A DNA stretch of 64,000 nucleotides. Source: Paenibacillus sp. 32352. Lineage in GTDB: Bacteria > Bacillota > Bacilli > Paenibacillales > NBRC-103111. Below the pieces are notes generated by a model, which made no database searches, was not told where the DNA came from, and saw only the letters and a program-made list of their open reading frames with translations. Shown piece after piece: positions 8,071 to 16,626 of this stretch; the first letter of the stretch is position 1; each line of letters opens with the position of its first letter. Both the position numbers and the translations under genes were made by a program. The DNA is taken from NCBI RefSeq assembly GCF_002042965.1, contig NZ_MZNT01000003.1:1-64000 (forward strand). The letters run 5' to 3'.

Positions 8071-9799
8071 CGCTTACGCTCAAATGTTCGGTCCTACTGT
8101 CGGAGATTCCATAAGGTTGGCCGATACGGAGCTGTGGGCTCAAATCGAGAAGGATTATACCGTATATGGAGATGAATGCAAATTCGGCGGCGGTAAGGTG
8201 ATTCGCGATGGTATGGGACAATCGAGCCGGCATACCCGGGACGAAGGCGTCCTCGATACGCTGATAACCAATGCCGTTATCATCGATCACTGGGGGATCG
8301 TAAAAGCCGATATCGGGATTAAAGACGGGATCATTACAGCTATCGGCAAGGCGGGAAATCCCGATGTCATGGACGGCGTTTATCCCGGCATGATCGTCGG
8401 AGCCGGGACGGAAGTGATAGCGGGGGAAGGGAAGATCGTAACGGCCGGCGGTATTGATACTCATATTCATTATATTTGTCCCCAGCAGATCGAAACGGCC
8501 CTGGCCTCCGGTGTGACCACCATGATAGGAGGGGGTACCGGACCTGCGGCGGGAACGAGCGCCACGACATGTACTCCGGGCAAGTGGCATATGTATCGGA
8601 TGCTGGAGGCGGCTGAAGCGTTTCCGATGAACCTCGGCTTCACCGGTAAAGGAAATGCAGCCTTTACTGAACCGCTGGTTGAACAGGTAGAGGCGGGAGC
8701 CATCGGGTTAAAGCTGCACGAAGACTGGGGAACCACGCCGGCGGCTATCGACGCTTGCCTTCGGGTTGCGGACCGCTTTGACGTTCAGGTAGCCATTCAT
8801 ACCGATACCTTGAATGAATCCGGTTTTGTGGAAGATACGCTGGCAGCCATAGGCGGCCGTACCATTCATACGTACCACACGGAAGGTGCCGGCGGGGGCC
8901 ATGCCCCGGATATCATCAAGGCAGCGGCGGAGTCCAATGTGCTGCCGTCCTCCACGAATCCGACCCGGCCGTATACGATTAATACGGTAGAGGAGCACCT
9001 GGATATGCTGATGGTGTGCCATCATCTGGACAGCCGAATTCCGGAGGATGTCGCCTTCGCAGACTCCAGGATCCGGCCGGAGACGATAGCCGCGGAAGAC
9101 ATTCTTCACGATATGGGCGTGTTCAGCATGCTGAGCTCGGACTCCCAGGCCATGGGCCGGGTAGGGGAGGTCATTCTCCGTACGTGGCAGACGGCGGATA
9201 AGATGAAGAAGCAGCGCGGGCATTTGCCGTCGCCGGATGAACTTCAGGCAGCGAATGCCGATGACGGCGAAGCGGGTGAGCAGGATAATTTCCGCATTAA
9301 ACGCTATATTGCCAAATATACCATCAATCCGGCCATCACCCATGGGGTAGCGCATCTTGTAGGATCCGTCGAGCCTGGGAAGCTCGCCGATCTGGTCGTC
9401 TGGAGCCCCATGTTCTTCGGGGTTAAGCCCGAGCTGGTGCTCAAAGGGGGGATGATCGCTTATGCCCAAATGGGAGATCCCAATGCATCCATTCCGACTC
9501 CCCAGCCGGTATTCGGCAGGCCCATGTTCGGTTCCTACGGCAAAGCACTGAAGCATTGCATCACCTTCGTTTCCCAGGCTGCTTTTGATCAGGGAGTACA
9601 CAACGAGCTAGGGCTGCAAAAGCGGGTCGAGCCGGTGAAAAACTGCCGTTCCGTTACCAAGAAGGATATGATTCATAACGGCGAAACCCCTGGAATAGAG
9701 GTGAATCCTGAAACCTATGAAGTCAAGGTGGACGGCAAGGTCATCACATGCGAGCCGGCGGATGTGCTTCCGATGGCCCAAAGGTACTTTTTATTTTAA
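8051..9799 (+). CDS. ureC: Urease subunit alpha (catalytic)
   Basis: 582 residues, normal length. Nickel ligands are visible: H138 and H140 in DTHIH, carbamylated K221 and H223 in [10 protein letters not shown]250 in QVAIH, the GGGHAPD His and the SDSQAMGR Asp. The mobile-flap Cys-His pair is in MVCHHLD. An upstream in-frame ATG at 8024 precedes the SD (GGAAGGAGGG); ATG 8051 is chosen, 8060 is an alternative. It forms the holoenzyme with UreA and UreB and needs UreF, UreG and UreD for nickel insertion. Confidence 0.97.
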   Translation: MVLMNRSAYAQMFGPTVGDSIRLADTELWAQIEKDYTVYGDECKFGGGKVIRDGMGQSSRHTRDEGVLDTLITNAVIIDHWGIVKADIGIKDGIITAIGKAGNPDVMDGVYPGMIVGAGTEVIAGEGKIVTAGGIDTHIHYICPQQIETALASGVTTMIGGGTGPAAGTSATTCTPGKWHMYRMLEAAEAFPMNLGFTGKGNAAFTEPLVEQVEAGAIGLKLHEDWGTTPAAIDACLRVADRFDVQVAIHTDTLNESGFVEDTLAAIGGRTIHTYHTEGAGGGHAPDIIKAAAESNVLPSSTNPTRPYTINTVEEHLDMLMVCHHLDSRIPEDVAFADSRIRPETIAAEDILHDMGVFSMLSSDSQAMGRVGEVILRTWQTADKMKKQRGHLPSPDELQAANADDGEAGEQDNFRIKRYIAKYTINPAITHGVAHLVGSVEPGKLADLVVWSPMFFGVKPELVLKGGMIAYAQMGDPNASIPTPQPVFGRPMFGSYGKALKHCITFVSQAAFDQGVHNELGLQKRVEPVKNCRSVTKKDMIHNGETPGIEVNPETYEVKVDGKVITCEPADVLPMAQRYFLF

Positions 9800-9837
9800 A
9801 TAATGAAGTAACTAGGATTCGGGAGGAGGAACCACGA

Positions 9838-10542
9838 ATGGAGACGGACTCTTCTACGCCATCATGGCTCTCTTATGTGCAGCTTCTTGATTCTGCGCTC
9901 CCAATCGGCGGCTTCTCGCACTCGTTTGGATTAGAAACTTTGGTGCAGCTGGGTATGGTTCAACGGCCGGAGCAGCTTCGCGAATATATTGAAACGATGC
10001 TGAAGCATAGCTGGGCTCCTGTAGATGCTCTTGCGGTCAAAGCGGTTTATCAGTATGCGCCTGAGGAGGCTTGGCCGTCGCTTTGGAAGGTCGACCGAAT
10101 GCAGCATGTTCAGCGTATCGCGATTGAAACGAGGGAAGGCGTGCTCAAAATGGGGCGCCGTTTGAGTCAGCTGGCTCAAGCCGTTCATCCTGAGCTGCCC
10201 TGGGAACCGCTGCAGGAAGCGATTCGAGCCAAGCATTGCTTTGGTACGCATCCGCTGATTCACGGATGGGTCACTTATCATTTGAAGGTACCGCTCGATA
10301 TGGCGGCGGAAGGGTATTTGTATACATGTGCAATGACTTCTATTAACAGCGGGCTGAGATTGATGTCCATTGGCCAAACCGAGGGCCAGCGCCTGCTTGG
10401 GCAGCTGCTTCCTGTGATCTCGCGTTCTTGGCGGGAAGTCAGCCATTTGGATGTGCTCGATGACGGTTATTCCAATACCCCGTCAGCCGATATTGCCATG
10501 ATGCGCCACGAATCTCTCTATTCACGATTGTTTATGTCATAG
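9838..10542 (+). CDS. ureF: Urease accessory protein UreF
   Basis: 234 residues. LQLLDSALPIGGFSHSFGLE-like start (LLDSALPIGGFSHSFG), CFGTHPLIHGW and the C-terminal HLDVLDDGYSNTPSADIAMMRHESLYSRLFMS are UreF hallmarks. It acts in the UreD-UreF-UreG activation complex. GGGAGGAGGAACCACGA-ATG at 9838 is the start; the frame is open further back into ureC. It follows ureC directly: the ureE that often sits here is absent. Confidence 0.95.
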   Translation: METDSSTPSWLSYVQLLDSALPIGGFSHSFGLETLVQLGMVQRPEQLREYIETMLKHSWAPVDALAVKAVYQYAPEEAWPSLWKVDRMQHVQRIAIETREGVLKMGRRLSQLAQAVHPELPWEPLQEAIRAKHCFGTHPLIHGWVTYHLKVPLDMAAEGYLYTCAMTSINSGLRLMSIGQTEGQRLLGQLLPVISRSWREVSHLDVLDDGYSNTPSADIAMMRHESLYSRLFMS

Positions 10543-10592
10543 CCGTTAGCTCTCAATAAAACAGGTTCAACATTTAAAAGGAGGAATTGTCT

Positions 10593-11258
10593 ATGTGTCA
10601 AGGAGGAACGCATCATCATCATCACCAATGGGAAACACCGCAACGTGACCGTCAGGAGCGCCCGATGCGAATCGGTATCGGAGGGCCTGTTGGTTCGGGC
10701 AAAACGGCTCTGGTAGAGCGATTGGCCCGCAAGCTGAACGACAGATACAGCATAGCCGTCATTACTAACGATATTTATACCAAGGAAGATGCCAATATCC
10801 TGATTCGGTCGGAGGCTTTGCCTGCGGAACGGATTATAGGGGTGGAAACCGGAGGATGCCCGCATACCGCGATACGCGAGGATGCATCGATGAATTTCGA
10901 AGCGATTGAGGAGCTGGAAGCCCGCTTCTCCCATCTGGACATCATTTTCATTGAAAGCGGCGGGGATAATCTGGCCGCAGCCTTCAGTCCGGAGCTGGTG
11001 GATCGCTTCATCTATATTATCGATGTGGCGCAGGGAGAGAAGATCCCCCGCAAAGGGGGGCCCGGCATCATCCGTTCCGACATGCTCGTCATTAACAAGA
11101 TCGACTTGGCTCCTTATGTCGGAGCGAGCTTGGCTGTAATGGAAGAGGATACGCTTAGAATGCGCGGCGAACGGCCGTTTGTATTCTCCAATTTGTTCGG
11201 CGGGCAAGGTCTGGACGAGATCGTGCAATGGATTGAGAAGGAATATCGTCATGCCTAG
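10593..11258 (+). CDS. ureG: Urease accessory GTPase UreG with His-rich N-terminus
   Basis: 221 residues. Walker [10 protein letters not shown] at 30-38, the metal-binding Cys-Pro-His in [13 protein letters not shown], the [15 protein letters not shown] switch region and NKIDLAP are all present. A ~24-residue N-terminal extension contains five consecutive His (residues 7-11), unlike the short N-terminus common in Bacillota UreG. AAAGGAGG with 8-nt spacing supports ATG 10593; an in-frame TTG at 10587 is less likely, and ATG 10665 would remove the His run. GTP hydrolysis drives Ni delivery to UreC. Confidence 0.95.
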   Translation: MCQGGTHHHHHQWETPQRDRQERPMRIGIGGPVGSGKTALVERLARKLNDRYSIAVITNDIYTKEDANILIRSEALPAERIIGVETGGCPHTAIREDASMNFEAIEELEARFSHLDIIFIESGGDNLAAAFSPELVDRFIYIIDVAQGEKIPRKGGPGIIRSDMLVINKIDLAPYVGASLAVMEEDTLRMRGERPFVFSNLFGGQGLDEIVQWIEKEYRHA

Positions 11259-12120
11259 AGTAACTGGCCGTGTGTCTGCATCCTTCACCGATGTGAATGG
11301 TGTCACGCGGCTCGGAGACCGGTATCATTCATATCCGCTGAAGATCGCAAAGGCCTTTCCGTTTGACGAAGGACAGCTCGGGGTTTACCTCATGGACGCG
11401 TCGCCGGGCATTATGTCCGGTGATGCTTACGAGCTGGATTGGCGCTTTGGCCAGAACACCAAAGTATATGTAACGAACCAATCCTATACCAAGGTACATC
11501 CCAGGTTTCGAGATGCGGAGGGTCAGGGTTTGCACGAGCCGAGCCGGCAAACCCAGAAGCTTCATCTGATGGAGGGCAGCTATGTCGAGTATATGCCGGA
11601 GCCGCTGATGCTGTATAAAGACGCTTGCTTTAACAGCTTGACCGAGGTTCGGATGGAAAAGTCCTCGACGCTGATTGCCTCCGAGATGGTTTGCCCCGGC
11701 CGGACACACCGGGGAGAGCTGTTCGAATATGAACAGTATAAGAACGAATTCCACGTATATTACGACGATGAATGGATTTTTTGCGGAAGGCAGAGAATAC
11801 AACCGAGCGTACAGTCATTGAAGGGCATCGGCAGCTGGGGGAATTACACGCATTACGGAACCCTGTATGTGTTCAGCGAGGAGGCGGATGCCTCTTTCGC
11901 GGAGGCTCTGCTGGAATATTTGGACCAAATAACCGGATTAGCTGCGCCCGCGCCTCGTATGTCTTCTTTATTTTACGGGGTAAGCCGTTCCTGCCGGTTG
12001 GGCGTTCTGGTCTCCGTGCTGGGGTTTAAAGGATATGAGGTTCAGGAATTTCTGGAAAAGGCCTGGAGGTTTTCACGAAGTCGTATATTTTCAGCCGAGC
12101 CTTTAGTTATACGCAAATAA
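11251..12120 (+). CDS. ureD: Urease accessory protein UreD (UreH)
   Basis: 289 residues. [34 protein letters not shown] and [11 protein letters not shown] match UreD, the scaffold that binds apo-urease and recruits UreF and UreG. The start ATG at 11251 overlaps the end of ureG by 8 nt. Last gene of ureABCFGD, followed by a terminator. Confidence 0.94.
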   Translation: MPRVTGRVSASFTDVNGVTRLGDRYHSYPLKIAKAFPFDEGQLGVYLMDASPGIMSGDAYELDWRFGQNTKVYVTNQSYTKVHPRFRDAEGQGLHEPSRQTQKLHLMEGSYVEYMPEPLMLYKDACFNSLTEVRMEKSSTLIASEMVCPGRTHRGELFEYEQYKNEFHVYYDDEWIFCGRQRIQPSVQSLKGIGSWGNYTHYGTLYVFSEEADASFAEALLEYLDQITGLAAPAPRMSSLFYGVSRSCRLGVLVSVLGFKGYEVQEFLEKAWRFSRSRIFSAEPLVIRK

Positions 12121-12165
12121 TAGTAGGAAATACTAAGAACAATAGGTAGAAATATCGACAATCTG

Positions 12166-12188
12166 GAGTCACGAATGTGACTCTTTTT
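12166..12188 (+). terminator. Terminator of the urease operon
   Basis: GAGTCAC-GAAT-GTGACTC followed by five T. Preceded by TCGACAATCTG, as at the hairpin at 76-102. Confidence 0.9.
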
Positions 12189-12369
12189 GACATTCAGGGC
12201 TTCCTGCTAAGCATCTGAATCCGCTTCGAAGCCTGGGAGAAGCTTTTTGGAGGCTTACATCGCCCGGATAAAGGCTGCTTTTTCAACGGCGGATGATTTC
12301 CTGCACAGGAATTAATAAGGAGCTTAAAGTTTATATATCGACAATATTTTGAACTCGGGGTCTGCTTTG

Positions 12370-12398
12370 TTGTCAAACCGGTCCCGTGTTGATATTAT
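12370..12398 (+). promoter_or_regulatory. ctaB promoter and leader hairpin
   Basis: TTGTCA (12370-12375), a 17-bp spacer, then TATTAT (12393-12398). The ~90-nt leader that follows contains GGAGGA-N8-TCCTCC (12413-12432), a small hairpin of unknown role. The rest of the 12189-12369 gap shows nothing recognisable. Confidence 0.65.
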
Positions 12399-12491
12399 TA
12401 AATAGACAAATCGGAGGACATTGGGTTCCTCCTTCATCTTTGTTTGAACATATAAGTTTTCTTCCGGGAAAACTTTAAGGGGGTAATAAAT

Positions 12492-13442
12492 GTGGAAGAG
12501 CAATTAAGGCTAGACCTTCCTGCGGAGGGTATAGCAGCTGCGTCGGAAACAAAACTGGAAACCACTCAACATGATCCCGTTACTTGGAGAGATTTCGTTC
12601 AGCTAGCCAAACCGGGAATTATTTTTTCTAATTCCATTACGGCATTCGGCGGGTTCTGGGTTGCATCCGGATGGAATGTCAATTGGCTGCAATTGTTGTA
12701 TACCATGATCGGAACCGCTTTGGTTATGGCTTCCGGTTGTGTGCTTAATAACTACTTGGACCGTGACATGGATGTTAAAATGGCTCGTACGCAGAAGCGT
12801 GCCCTTGCAACCGGCAAGTTATCTCCTCAAGTGGTATTGGCTTACGGCATTATCTTGGGAGTTATCGGCCTGGCAGGATTATTCTTTCTCGTTAATCCAA
12901 TGTCTGCACTGCTCGGCATGATCGGATTGTTCGTCTACGTATGGATTTACACCGCATGGTTCAAGCGCACCTCGGTCTGGAGCACCTTTGTCGGCAGCTT
13001 TTCCGGTGCAATGCCTCCGGTCATCGGCTACTGTGCCGTTCATCCGACCCTTGATGCCGGGGCGTTGATCTTGTTCGGTATTTTGTTCTTGTGGCAGCCG
13101 CCGCACTTCTGGGCACTCGGTATTCGTCGTATGGAGGAGTACCGTGCAGCGGGATTTCCGCTTCTGCCGGTTGTTAGAGGGACTTATGTGACCAAAATCA
13201 GTATGATGCGCTATATCGTGCTGCTGGTTCCGGTATCTCTGCTGCTTTACGTTTACGGCTACGTCAATGTGTTCTTTTTCATCGCAGCAGCGGTTATGGG
13301 CTTGTATTGGGCATTCCTCTCCATGAAGGGATTTAAAGCGGAGGATGAAGTGCTATGGGCGAAAAAAACGTTCATTTACTCCATCAATTATTTGACGCTG
13401 ATGTTCATTATCATGGTCATTACAACAGTGAAGCAAGGATAA
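12492..13442 (+). CDS. ctaB: Protoheme IX farnesyltransferase (heme O synthase)
   Basis: 316 residues, polytopic membrane prenyltransferase of the UbiA superfamily. AKPGIIFSNSITAFGGF and NNYLDRDMDVKMARTQKRAL (Asp-rich prenyl-diphosphate motif) are diagnostic, as are FLWQPPHFWALGIRRMEEY and a long series of hydrophobic helices. It farnesylates heme B to heme O for cytochrome oxidase; the next step, CtaA, is encoded at 49.1 kb. GTG start, set by AAGGGGG with 8-nt spacing; the overlapping ATG at 12490 is out of frame. Confidence 0.95.
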   Translation: MEEQLRLDLPAEGIAAASETKLETTQHDPVTWRDFVQLAKPGIIFSNSITAFGGFWVASGWNVNWLQLLYTMIGTALVMASGCVLNNYLDRDMDVKMARTQKRALATGKLSPQVVLAYGIILGVIGLAGLFFLVNPMSALLGMIGLFVYVWIYTAWFKRTSVWSTFVGSFSGAMPPVIGYCAVHPTLDAGALILFGILFLWQPPHFWALGIRRMEEYRAAGFPLLPVVRGTYVTKISMMRYIVLLVPVSLLLYVYGYVNVFFFIAAAVMGLYWAFLSMKGFKAEDEVLWAKKTFIYSINYLTLMFIIMVITTVKQG

Positions 13443-13528
13443 TGTACCACCGGGAGTTTAGGTGATAGGCAAGTACTAATCCCATGGCAGCATGGGATAT
13501 TTTTTTTGAGAAAAGAGGGAGTCCGAAG

Positions 13529-14143
13529 GTGAACGCCAAAGCCCAAAGCAATGCATTCAAAATTATCGTCATGGTTATACTTCTCGCCATGATCGGAACG
13601 TTCAGCTATATGCTGTTAAAAGGAAAGGAAGAAAAAATGGGCGTCATCAAAAAAGCGCCTGATTTCAAGCTCGAAAACATCGACGGCAAACAGGTCGGAT
13701 TGACGGATCTGGAAGGCAAGTCGAAGCTTGTTTATTTCTTCTTCTCTACCTGCCCGGACGTGTGTCCTCCTACTACGTACTCGCTGTCCAAGGTACAAGA
13801 TGAGCTCATCAAGAAAGGCGTCTTTGGGGATAAAACCGCCATCGTATCCATCTCATTCGATCCGACAAAGGACACGATCGCTCAGCTGAAGGAATTTTCG
13901 GGACGGTATCATGCCGATCCGAAGGGCTGGTATTTCCTGCGCGGAGATGAAGCGGCCACGATGGATCTGGCTAACAAGTTCGGCGTGATGGTTGTGAAGG
14001 ATCAGCAGGGCAATTTTACTCATAATAATGTCATTCTTCTCGTAGACAAAAAAGGGGATCTGAGAACGTATTACAACGGCAACGACGCAGATCTTAATAT
14101 CGACCGAATTGTTCAGGATATGATCACATTAAGCAAAGAGTAG
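13529..14143 (+). CDS. SCO1/SenC family copper chaperone
   Basis: About 204 residues with one N-terminal membrane anchor (IIVMVILLAMIGTFSYML) and an extracytoplasmic thioredoxin-fold domain. The Cu ligands Cys-x3-Cys (STCPDVCPPT) and the distal His (NFTHNN) are present, so it is a metal-competent Sco that matures the CuA centre of cytochrome oxidase. The ORF opens at ATG 13484 without an SD; AGAGGGAG before GTG 13529 is preferred. Position after ctaB fits oxidase biogenesis. Confidence 0.92.
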   Translation: MNAKAQSNAFKIIVMVILLAMIGTFSYMLLKGKEEKMGVIKKAPDFKLENIDGKQVGLTDLEGKSKLVYFFFSTCPDVCPPTTYSLSKVQDELIKKGVFGDKTAIVSISFDPTKDTIAQLKEFSGRYHADPKGWYFLRGDEAATMDLANKFGVMVVKDQQGNFTHNNVILLVDKKGDLRTYYNGNDADLNIDRIVQDMITLSKE

Positions 14144-14164
14144 AACGGCAGCAGGGAGTCAAGC

Positions 14165-15088
14165 ATGACATACTTTACACATATCTTAATGAACAACGTA
14201 ATCCCGCTATCGGTTATGATCGCATTGGGAGCTATTTTATACCGGGCGTTCAAGCTGGACATCAAGACATTATCCAAGCTTAATTTTTATTTATTTTCTC
14301 CAGCACTTGTCTTTAAAATGCTATACGAATCGACGCTGACGTTTGGGCTTCTGGTCCAAACGCTTGCTTTTTTCGCTTTGTTTTTCATTGCCATGTTCAT
14401 TCTGGTTGAAATCGTTATCCGTATGAGGGGCTATCAGGGCGGGATGGTACCGGCAATGCGTAACAGCGTTATTTTTTATAACAGCGCCAATTATGCTATT
14501 CCGCTTAATCAGCTGGTCTTTGTCGGAGATGCGTTCACGCTCTCGATCCAAATCATCATTATGATGATGCAAAATTTGCTGCCGAATACCTATGGTATCT
14601 ATAGCGTTAATGCTCATAAAAAGGATACGAGACAGACGCTGAAGACCATCTTTTCTCTGCCGGTCATTTATATGATACCGATCGCCTTCATCATGCGCTG
14701 GCTTCATATTCCTGTGCCGGAACCGGTTTATGCGCCGATCAATTATGTGTCCAACGCCTTCATAGCAACAGCACTGATAACTCTTGGCGTTCAATTGGGC
14801 AGCATGAAATGGAAGCTCAAGCTGTCCGATGTGATGCTGTCGAACGTGCTCCGGCTCTTGGTTGGGCCTGCGGTCGGCTTTGCCATCGTCCGCTTGATGG
14901 GCATCCATGGGATTATGGCACAGGCATTGGTTCTATCCTGCTCTGTACCGACTTCCTTAAGCAGCGTGCTGATTGCCGTAGAGTATGATAATGAACCGGA
15001 ATTTTCCTCTCAAGTCGTATTTTCTTCTACTATCTTTAGTATCTTCACAGTGACTATGGTCATTTATCTAATGAAGTTCATTGCATAG
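14165..15088 (+). CDS. AEC family transporter
   Basis: 307 residues with about ten hydrophobic segments. NSVIFYNSANYAIPLNQLVFG-like and LSCSVPTSLSSVLIAVEYDNEPEFSSQVVFSSTIFSI are typical of auxin-efflux-carrier/malonate-permease family proteins (PF03547). It probably exports or imports an organic acid or amino acid; substrate not readable. CAGGGAGTCAAGC precedes the ATG, only ~20 bp after the sco gene, so probably co-transcribed. Confidence 0.9.
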   Translation: MTYFTHILMNNVIPLSVMIALGAILYRAFKLDIKTLSKLNFYLFSPALVFKMLYESTLTFGLLVQTLAFFALFFIAMFILVEIVIRMRGYQGGMVPAMRNSVIFYNSANYAIPLNQLVFVGDAFTLSIQIIIMMMQNLLPNTYGIYSVNAHKKDTRQTLKTIFSLPVIYMIPIAFIMRWLHIPVPEPVYAPINYVSNAFIATALITLGVQLGSMKWKLKLSDVMLSNVLRLLVGPAVGFAIVRLMGIHGIMAQALVLSCSVPTSLSSVLIAVEYDNEPEFSSQVVFSSTIFSIFTVTMVIYLMKFIA

Positions 15089-15114
15089 GGATCTGGTTAT
15101 ATAATAAATGCGTT

Positions 15115-15483
15115 TTATAAAGATGTCGGGTAATTCAGAGCCGGGTCATGGGGCGGGTATATAATGTACTCCTCCAAACCGGCTTTTTCTAATTGCTGGA
15201 TTAAATATTCATCCGGTGTGCCTTCCACTCCGGCATAGCCCCGTCTGGTATAAATTTGTTCCGCGTCGGGGAACGTATCTCTTAGAATCGCACGGATTTT
15301 TTTGCCTGAGGAATCATTGTCCGTGAACAGATAGACCTCGCTAGTACCGACCTTTTTCTTTAAATCCTCCAGACGATCGGTATTTAAGGAGCCGAAGGTG
15401 CACAGAATCGTCACTTCCTCCAATAAGAGCCGCCGCAGTCTGCTCTTGTCGTTTTTGCCTTCTACAATGATCGCTATACTCAT
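15115..15483 (-). CDS. Small stand-alone Toprim-domain protein
   Basis: About 122 residues, essentially one Toprim fold: IIVEGKNDKSRL carries the catalytic Glu and LFTDNDSSGKKIR the D-x-D motif. The remainder resembles RNase M5/OLD/primase-like Toprim proteins (GTPDEYLIQQLEKAG). The function is probably nucleic-acid strand transfer or cleavage; the partner is unknown. GCAGGAGGATGGCG-ATG at 15483 sets the start, not the longer ORF to 15561. It converges with the AEC gene, with no clear terminator between. Confidence 0.8.
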   Translation of the reverse strand: MSIAIIVEGKNDKSRLRRLLLEEVTILCTFGSLNTDRLEDLKKKVGTSEVYLFTDNDSSGKKIRAILRDTFPDAEQIYTRRGYAGVEGTPDEYLIQQLEKAGLEEYIIYPPHDPALNYPTSL

Positions 15484-15644
15484 CGCCATCCTCCTGCTCT
15501 CCGAAATCGGCTTCTTCTGTAGTATATCCAGTTTTGTCACTGGTTCCAAGCGGGGCTTCATATAATTTCCCAGGAAATGTCGAAATTTGCGTTTTCAGAT
15601 CATGAAGGGTCGAGGCTTCGGCAAGGGCTTGTGCCGGAGAAGGA

Positions 15645-15673
15645 TTGACGAGAGAAGAGTTAACACTTATAAT
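15645..15673 (+). promoter_or_regulatory. Promoter of the pirin gene
   Basis: TTGACG (15645-15650), a 17-bp spacer, then TATAAT (15668-15673). Confidence 0.8.
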
Positions 15674-15693
15674 GTAATTAGCAACTATAAAAT

Positions 15694-15708
15694 AGTAAGT
15701 TTATTACT
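15694..15708. promoter_or_regulatory. Candidate operator downstream of the pirin promoter
   Basis: AGTAA-GTTTA-TTACT, a perfect 5+5+5 inverted repeat just after the predicted start. Similar in style to HxlR/MarR-family (YodB-like) operators, but the regulator is unknown. Confidence 0.4.
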
Positions 15709-15746
15709 TGATATGTTGTGGTTAGTCTGAATAGGAGGGGTTATTA

Positions 15747-16514
15747 ATGAAGCTGACGATTTATCCACCGGCTAAGCAGGCAAAGGGAGCGTTTGACGGA
15801 GGGAAGATTACGGAGCTGAAGCCTATCGGGTTTCCGGGGGAAGGCTCGGCTGTAAAGCGAATCGGTCCGTTATTTTACTGGGCATGGGCGCATGCGCCGG
15901 AAGAAGGGTATATCCCGATGCACCCCCATCAGGCTTTTGAAATCATTACGTACATGGTTCATGGCCATGCTGAACATTCCGATTCATTAGGTACACTGAG
16001 CCGAGTGGCTGCCGGAGGTGCGCAAGTCATGCAGACAGGGTCGGGGGTTTCCCATAGCGAACGGTTTATCGGTCCTGATTCGGAAGGGTTTCAGATCTGG
16101 TTCGAGCCATATATAAAGGAAGCTTTGCTGCGTACGCCGACTTATCATCAATATGATCACGAGCATTTCCCGGCTGCCGTATCGGATGGGGTAACCGTCA
16201 AAACGGTGATAGGTGAGGGGGCTCCTGTTCAGCTGGTTGCCGATGCGCGTATGTGGGACGTAGAGCTTGCCACGGGTAAAGCCTACTCTCATACTCTCTC
16301 TGCAGGACGCACGCTGGCAGCGCTGGCGGTTCGCGGCGATGGGGAGTGGACCGGGGCAGGGGAACCGGCGGCATTTCACCATAGAGACTTTTCGGTGCTG
16401 GAAGCCGATTCCGGACATGCGTCCGAGGTTACGGTGAAGACAGAAGCAGGATTGCGTCTGCTGTTGATTGAAGTACCCGGCAATGTGGATTACCCGTTGT
16501 ACCAAAAGAGATGA
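15747..16514 (+). CDS. Pirin family protein
   Basis: 255-residue bicupin. The N-terminal cupin has the metal-binding MHPHQAFEIITYMVHGHAEHSDSLG and SGVSHSERF motifs; GFQIWFEP follows. Pirins are Fe-binding cupins, some with quercetin dioxygenase activity, often induced by quinone or redox stress. AGGAGGGG precedes the ATG. Monocistronic, with its own strong promoter and bidirectional terminator. Confidence 0.92.
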   Translation: MKLTIYPPAKQAKGAFDGGKITELKPIGFPGEGSAVKRIGPLFYWAWAHAPEEGYIPMHPHQAFEIITYMVHGHAEHSDSLGTLSRVAAGGAQVMQTGSGVSHSERFIGPDSEGFQIWFEPYIKEALLRTPTYHQYDHEHFPAAVSDGVTVKTVIGEGAPVQLVADARMWDVELATGKAYSHTLSAGRTLAALAVRGDGEWTGAGEPAAFHHRDFSVLEADSGHASEVTVKTEAGLRLLLIEVPGNVDYPLYQKR

Positions 16515-16557
16515 GCAGATGTATCCGAATGTAAACATTCCTCAGCGGAAATAAAAG

Positions 16558-16590
16558 GACGGCCTGACATTGTGTCAGGCCGTCTTATTT
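16558..16590. terminator. Bidirectional terminator between pirin and SLH genes
   Basis: Perfect 12-bp arms GACGGCCTGACA / TGTCAGGCCGTC with a 3-nt loop; T-rich tails occur on both strands, serving the convergent genes. Confidence 0.9.
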
Positions 16591-16626
16591 CATAGAGAAG
16601 AAATGGAGAGTGGAGAAAACTGGTGC

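Noticed and set aside
12194..12376. Short minus-strand ORF after ureD
   Set aside because: Overlaps the terminator zone, has no ribosome site and no family resemblance.
12400..12490. Riboswitch in the ctaB leader
   Set aside because: Only one small hairpin and under 100 nt of leader; no known aptamer consensus could be recognised.
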